Assembly: GCA_052387115.1 (NCBI GenBank)
Contig: JBQTJM010000422.1
Location: 1 to 8,994 of the forward strand
From: JACCXJ01 sp052387115
GTDB taxonomy: Bacteria; Pseudomonadota; Gammaproteobacteria; JACCXJ01
Reading direction: 5' to 3'
DNA: 8,994 nucleotides
A program made the position numbers and the translations under genes. This document shows positions 5,880 to 8,994 of the stretch, piece after piece. How positions within the stretch are numbered: position 1 is the first letter of the stretch; the number at the start of each line of letters is the position of its first letter. Below the pieces are notes generated by a model that saw only the letters and a program-made list of their open reading frames with translations, had not been told where the DNA came from and searched no databases.

Positions 5880-7291
5880 CCGCGGTCCCCCCGCCCGTGA
5901 TCCATCCTGGCCTGCCCGTAGCTGTCAGCGGCGAAGTTCTCGAAGCGCGTGTACTGGCCGAGGAAGGTCATGCGCACAGTGCCGATCGGTCCGTTGCGTT
6001 GCTTGGCGACGATGATCTCGGCCATGCCCTTGTCTGGGCTCTCCGGGTCGTAGACCTCGTCCCGGTAAATAAACACGATGACATCGGCGTCCTGCTCGAT
6101 GGCCCCCGATTCGCGCAGATCGGACATGACCGGGCGCTTGTTGGGGCGCTGCTCGAGGCTGCGGTTGAGTTGCGAGAGGGCCACCACGGGGACCCTAAGC
6201 TCCTTGGCGAGGGCCTTGAGCGAGCGCGAGATCTCCGAGATCTCGGTAGCGCGGTTCTCCTTGGTACCGGGCACCTGCATGAGCTGGAGGTAATCCACGA
6301 TCACGATCCCGAGGCCGTGGTCGCGAGACAGCCGCCGGCAACGCGCGCGCAGCTCGCCCGGGGTCAGGGCCGGGGTGTCATCGATGAACATCCTGGCCTT
6401 CTCGGAGAGGAGCCCCACGGCCGAGATGAGGCGCGGCCAGTCGTCGTCCGAGAGCTTGCCGGTGCGTACCTTGTGCTGGTCCAGGCGGCCGAGCGAGGAC
6501 ATCATGCGCATGGCCAATTGCTCGCCCGGCATCTCCATGGTGAAGATCGCCACCGTGTGACCGTCTTGGAGCGCGGCATGCTCGGCGATGTTGATGGCGA
6601 ATGCGGTCTTGCCCATCGAGGGCCGGCCGGCGACGATCACGAGGTCCGAGGTCTGGAGGCCCGCGGTCAGCTCGTCGAAATCGGTGAAGCCGGTAGCGAC
6701 GCCGGTGATCGGGCTGTCTTGGTGAAACAGGGTATCGATGCGCTCCAGGGCATGGGCGGCCAGCTCTTTGATGTCCCGATAGCTCTGGCGCCCGCGGCGA
6801 TGTTGGTTGGCGATCTCGAAGACCTGGCTTTCGGCCAGGTCCAGGAGCTCGTCGCTCGTGCGTCCCTCCGGGAGGTAGGCGCGGTCGGCGATGTCGGTGC
6901 CGGCGCGGATGAGCTGGCGCAGCACCGAGCGCGACCGCACGATATCGGCGTAGGCGCTGATATTCGCCGCGGTCGGGGTGTTGTCGAGCAACTCCGCGAG
7001 GTAGGGATTCCCCCCGGCCTTGTCGATCTGACCCGCATCCCGCAGCCATTCGGAGACGGTGATGACATCGTAGGGTTTGGCCGCGCTCGACAGCGCCGTG
7101 ATGGCGAGGAAGATGAGCCGATGCTCGTGGCGGTAGAAGTCGTCGGCCGAGACTCGGTCCTCGACCGACGCGACACTGTCGTTGTCGAGCATGAGGCCCC
7201 CCAGCACCGACTGCTCGGCCTCGATCGAGTTGGGTGGGACACGCAGGGCCTCGACGGGTCCGTCGGCCTTGCGGGGCGCGGGTTGATCCAT
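5876..7291 (-). CDS. dnaB: Replicative DNA helicase DnaB
   Basis: This is the hexameric 5'-3' helicase that unwinds DNA at the replication fork and contacts primase and the loader. The N-terminal domain starts with VPPNSIEAEQSVLGGLMLD. The RecA-like domain has Walker A GRPSMGKT (Lys228 from this start), Walker B IVIVDYLQLM (Asp333), and the C-terminal segments VPVVALSQLNRSLEQR and SDLRESGAIEQDADVI. With ATG 7291 it has 471 residues, the usual size. A TTG at 7342, just after the rplI stop, would add 17 residues (rich in Pro, Gly and Arg) that are not typical. The ribosome site at 7291 is weak, so the start is not certain. There is no intein, although DnaB is a frequent intein host. It ends inside the alr start codon. 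Confidence 0.95.
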   Translation of the reverse strand: MDQPAPRKADGPVEALRVPPNSIEAEQSVLGGLMLDNDSVASVEDRVSADDFYRHEHRLIFLAITALSSAAKPYDVITVSEWLRDAGQIDKAGGNPYLAELLDNTPTAANISAYADIVRSRSVLRQLIRAGTDIADRAYLPEGRTSDELLDLAESQVFEIANQHRRGRQSYRDIKELAAHALERIDTLFHQDSPITGVATGFTDFDELTAGLQTSDLVIVAGRPSMGKTAFAINIAEHAALQDGHTVAIFTMEMPGEQLAMRMMSSLGRLDQHKVRTGKLSDDDWPRLISAVGLLSEKARMFIDDTPALTPGELRARCRRLSRDHGLGIVIVDYLQLMQVPGTKENRATEISEISRSLKALAKELRVPVVALSQLNRSLEQRPNKRPVMSDLRESGAIEQDADVIVFIYRDEVYDPESPDKGMAEIIVAKQRNGPIGTVRMTFLGQYTRFENFAADSYGQARMDHGRGDRG

Positions 7292-7342
7292 CTCGACTCG
7301 GGGATTGCTGCTACGCCCTGGATCAGGCGCAGGGCCAGCCAA

Positions 7343-7810
7343 TCAGTCGCTCACCGGCTGCTCGTCCTCCCGGGCGATCACGATCTTCAAGGGTGCATCC
7401 ACCTCCGGGTGCAGGTGCAACTGCACCTCGTGCTCCCCGATCTCGCGCAGCGGCCCCTGCGGCAGGCGGATCTCTTTCTTGGTCAGGGGCAGGCCCGACT
7501 CGGCGACCGCCCTGGCGATATCCGCGCTGCCGATGGAACCGAAAAGCCTGCCCTCGGCACCGGCGCGACCCCGGATGGTGATGGTCTGCTGTGCCAGGGC
7601 CGCGGCCCGCGCCTGTGCCTCGGACAGCGCGCCGGCCTGCGCGGTCTCCAACTCGGCCCGCGCCGCCTCGATGCGGGCGCGATTGTCGCGCGTCGCGGTA
7701 ATGGCCTTGCGGCCCGGGATCAGGAAATTGCGCGCAAAACCCGATTTGACCTTCACGGTCTCGCCGAGCTCACCCAGACCGTGCACCTTTTCCAGCAGTA
7801 TCACTTCCAT
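7343..7810 (-). CDS. rplI: 50S ribosomal protein L9
   Basis: It is a primary 23S rRNA-binding protein of the large subunit, located near the L1 stalk base. The N-terminal RNA-binding domain is complete: MEVILLEKVHGLGELGETV, then KVKSGFARNFLIPGRKA. A long charged helix links it (about residues 43-75) to the C-terminal domain, which has the EGRLFGSIG signature. The length of 155 residues compares with 149 in E. coli. ATG 7810 is preceded by AAGGGGGAG, a strong Shine-Dalgarno. It lies 38 bp after the DUF2232 gene and about 50 bp before dnaB, all in one direction, and so probably in one transcript. Confidence 0.97.
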   Translation of the reverse strand: MEVILLEKVHGLGELGETVKVKSGFARNFLIPGRKAITATRDNRARIEAARAELETAQAGALSEAQARAAALAQQTITIRGRAGAEGRLFGSIGSADIARAVAESGLPLTKKEIRLPQGPLREIGEHEVQLHLHPEVDAPLKIVIAREDEQPVSD

Positions 7811-7848
7811 CGCTTTGCTCCCCCTTCGACTTCGATCAGGCTACCCTT

Positions 7849-8760
7849 TCAAGCCTTATCGCCGGCCGGTAAGTGGCGAAAATTTACCCGGTGATCCAAG
7901 AGCCCGAGCGCGGCCAGCGCCACCAGCGCGACCTGCGGTACCACGAGGACGGCCATATACAACGCTACCAGCCAGGCACTGGCGCGCTGGCGGTCTCGGA
8001 CGTAATGATGGGCGATGGCCAGGCCTTGAAAGCCATACATCGCCACCGCGACCACCAGGAGATCGGTGACCAGCCCATGACGCTGCCCGAAGACGAGCGC
8101 CTCCATGGTCGCGAAAATCCCCGTGAGGACCACCGCCGGCACCAAGGCACCCGGCAGCCTGAGCCCCTCGAACTCGGCCCGAAACCCTCCGGGATTGTAC
8201 AGGAGCCCCTGCCAGTAACGAGCGATGAGCAAGGCGATCATCACGCTCATGGCGAAGGCACCCGCCACCAGGCCGTTCATCATCACGGCCAGGTTGTCGA
8301 GCAGCGGCTGTTCGGGATCCATGGCGTCGCGTCCGGGCGCATCGGATACCATGCGGTCCAAGAACCCGCGCCACCAGCCCTCGATGTCATCAACCGTCAA
8401 GCGCACCGCGACCACGGCGATGACGGCGAGCCCCCCGATCACGGCGAGCGCAAGCCCTTGCGAACGGCTGTTCCGCAGAACCTGGGCGGACAACGACACC
8501 GGGAGCCACAAGGCGATGGCCAGGGACATCGCCGGCAGTACGTTGCCGATCCCGACCAGGGTCACGAGTCCGGCCCCGAGCGCGGCATAGCCGACGACCA
8601 GGAGACCCTCGCGCGCCCCGTGACGCAATACCACGAGACCCGTCGCGGCACCGCTCAGATAGGACACCGGGGGTAGGAGCCAGCCGAGCATGCCTAGGAT
8701 CGCGACCGTCCCTATGGCCTGCCAGCGTCCCCGCATGATGAACTCGGCTAAGGGACGCAC
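7849..8760 (-). CDS. DUF2232 (YybS-like) integral membrane protein upstream of rplI
   Basis: The predicted protein has 303 residues and about eight hydrophobic helices (roughly 14-45 as two, then 52-72, 76-95, 101-119, 155-180, 205-250 as two, 262-288). It starts VRPLAEFIMRGRWQAIG. Proteins of this type sit between rpsR and rplI in many gammaproteobacteria. Their function is not known, though the transporter-like fold invites a transport guess. I chose GTG 8760 because GAGGT (8772-8768) lies seven bases upstream and homology begins at this residue. The frame stays open to 8841, but the extra 27 residues (MALLGAPRMQ...) are read from the inserted repeat at 8774-8961 and are not part of the ancestral protein. 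The insertion lies directly behind the Shine-Dalgarno and may have separated the gene from its upstream promoter or rpsR. Confidence 0.85.
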   Translation of the reverse strand: MRPLAEFIMRGRWQAIGTVAILGMLGWLLPPVSYLSGAATGLVVLRHGAREGLLVVGYAALGAGLVTLVGIGNVLPAMSLAIALWLPVSLSAQVLRNSRSQGLALAVIGGLAVIAVVAVRLTVDDIEGWWRGFLDRMVSDAPGRDAMDPEQPLLDNLAVMMNGLVAGAFAMSVMIALLIARYWQGLLYNPGGFRAEFEGLRLPGALVPAVVLTGIFATMEALVFGQRHGLVTDLLVVAVAMYGFQGLAIAHHYVRDRQRASAWLVALYMAVLVVPQVALVALAALGLLDHRVNFRHLPAGDKA

Positions 8761-8767
8761 GCCGGAT

Positions 8768-8772
8768 ACCTC
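8768..8772 (-). promoter_or_regulatory. Shine-Dalgarno GAGGT that decides the DUF2232 start
   Basis: GAGGT on the minus strand is seven bases from GTG 8760. Its 5' end overlaps the TCA target duplication at 8771-8773, so the element inserted at the edge of the ribosome site without destroying it. Confidence 0.65.
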
Positions 8773-8773
8773 A

Positions 8774-8961
8774 GAGCTTGTGAAAAAATCTGCTGCGCTC
8801 GGGATCTCGCGCTGCATCCTCGGCGCGCCAAGCAGGGCCACTCCCTGGCCCTGGCTTCCCGGCGGTGCTCGGAATCCTCATGTATTTCAACATACACTCC
8901 GGTTCCTGCGCTCCGGCGAAACGCGACCTCCCTTCGCTCGCGAAGATTTTTTCACAAGCTC
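8774..8961. mobile_element. MITE-like element with 18-bp perfect terminal inverted repeats and a TCA duplication
   Basis: The ends are GAGCTTGTGAAAAAATCT (8774-8791) and its exact reverse complement (8944-8961). TCA flanks both sides (8771-8773 and 8962-8964), as expected of a 3-bp target duplication. Inside are a hairpin GGGCCA-CTCCC-TGGCCC (8835-8851), a small palindrome TGTAT-TTCAAC-ATACA (8881-8896), and imperfectly mirrored GC-rich arms near both ends (GCTGCGCTCGGGATCTCGCG and the complement of CGCGACCTCCCTTCGCTCGCG). At 188 bp it is too short for a transposase, so mobility would need one acting in trans. Open frames crossing it (8771-8986, and the start of 7849-8841) are not treated as genes. 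The repeat may also form a long hairpin in RNA upstream of the DUF2232 gene. Confidence 0.75.
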
Positions 8962-8964
8962 TCA

Positions 8965-8994
8965 CCGCACCGTGGCCGCGCGGCATTGCGGGCC
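8965..8994. other. Unassigned flank at the window end
   Basis: These 30 bases lie beyond the repeat. In relatives rpsR would be expected near here on the minus strand, but I cannot recognise its C terminus in any frame of this short piece. Confidence 0.3.

Noticed and set aside
7292..7342. TTG start for DnaB giving 17 more residues
   Set aside because: The extension is low-complexity and atypical, and the 471-residue form has the normal length. Not fully excluded, because neither start has a strong ribosome site.
5831..7894. 687-codon open frame on the plus strand across dnaB, rplI and part of alr
   Set aside because: It spans three well-supported minus-strand genes and their junctions. The composition is that of an antisense frame in high-GC DNA.
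8761..8841. Upstream extension of the DUF2232 protein to 8841
   Set aside because: The added residues are encoded by the inverted-repeat element. GAGGT and the homology both place the start at GTG 8760.
1..8994. CRISPR array or defence system
   Set aside because: No regularly spaced direct repeats and no cas or known defence genes. The Toprim fragment is a truncated piece next to an integrase remnant, not a recognisable Wadjet or OLD-type system.

Overview
The window is high-GC proteobacterial DNA, most likely from a gammaproteobacterium. The main reason is the leftward gene string DUF2232 membrane protein - rplI (ribosomal protein L9) - dnaB (replicative helicase) - alr (alanine racemase), which follows the usual gammaproteobacterial order after rpsF-rpsR. 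The single-chain type of glycine dehydrogenase (GcvP) next to a GcvR-like ACT protein agrees with this. No genus can be named from the sequence alone.

Layout. (1) Positions 3-2591, plus strand: the C-terminal two thirds of gcvP, cut by the window edge. It is followed by an intergenic hairpin repeat and then a complete two-ACT-domain GcvR-like gene. (2) About 2595-4745: a decayed accessory island read mostly on the minus strand. It holds a tyrosine-recombinase fragment fused in frame to a Toprim-domain fragment, a small unknown ORF, a PC4-like gene stopped by an amber codon, a frameshifted and truncated ssb homologue, and a histidine kinase core that has lost its sensor half. One short plus-strand ORF for a 27-residue hydrophobic peptide lies inside it. 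The mixture of recombinase, Toprim, PC4-like and SSB-like pieces suggests the remains of an integrated plasmid, ICE or prophage. (3) Positions 4729-8760, minus strand: a rho-independent terminator, then alr, dnaB, rplI and the DUF2232 gene, all intact and tightly packed (4-base overlap dnaB/alr). (4) Positions 8774-8961: a 188-bp terminal-inverted-repeat element of MITE type, flanked by TCA, inserted beside the Shine-Dalgarno sequence of the DUF2232 gene.

Function. The left part serves glycine cleavage and one-carbon supply, with a probable regulatory ACT protein. The right part serves translation, replication and supply of D-alanine for the wall. I see no convincing new multi-gene system. 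The unusual content is the gene-fragment island, with its chimera and its small hydrophobic ORF, and the small mobile repeat.
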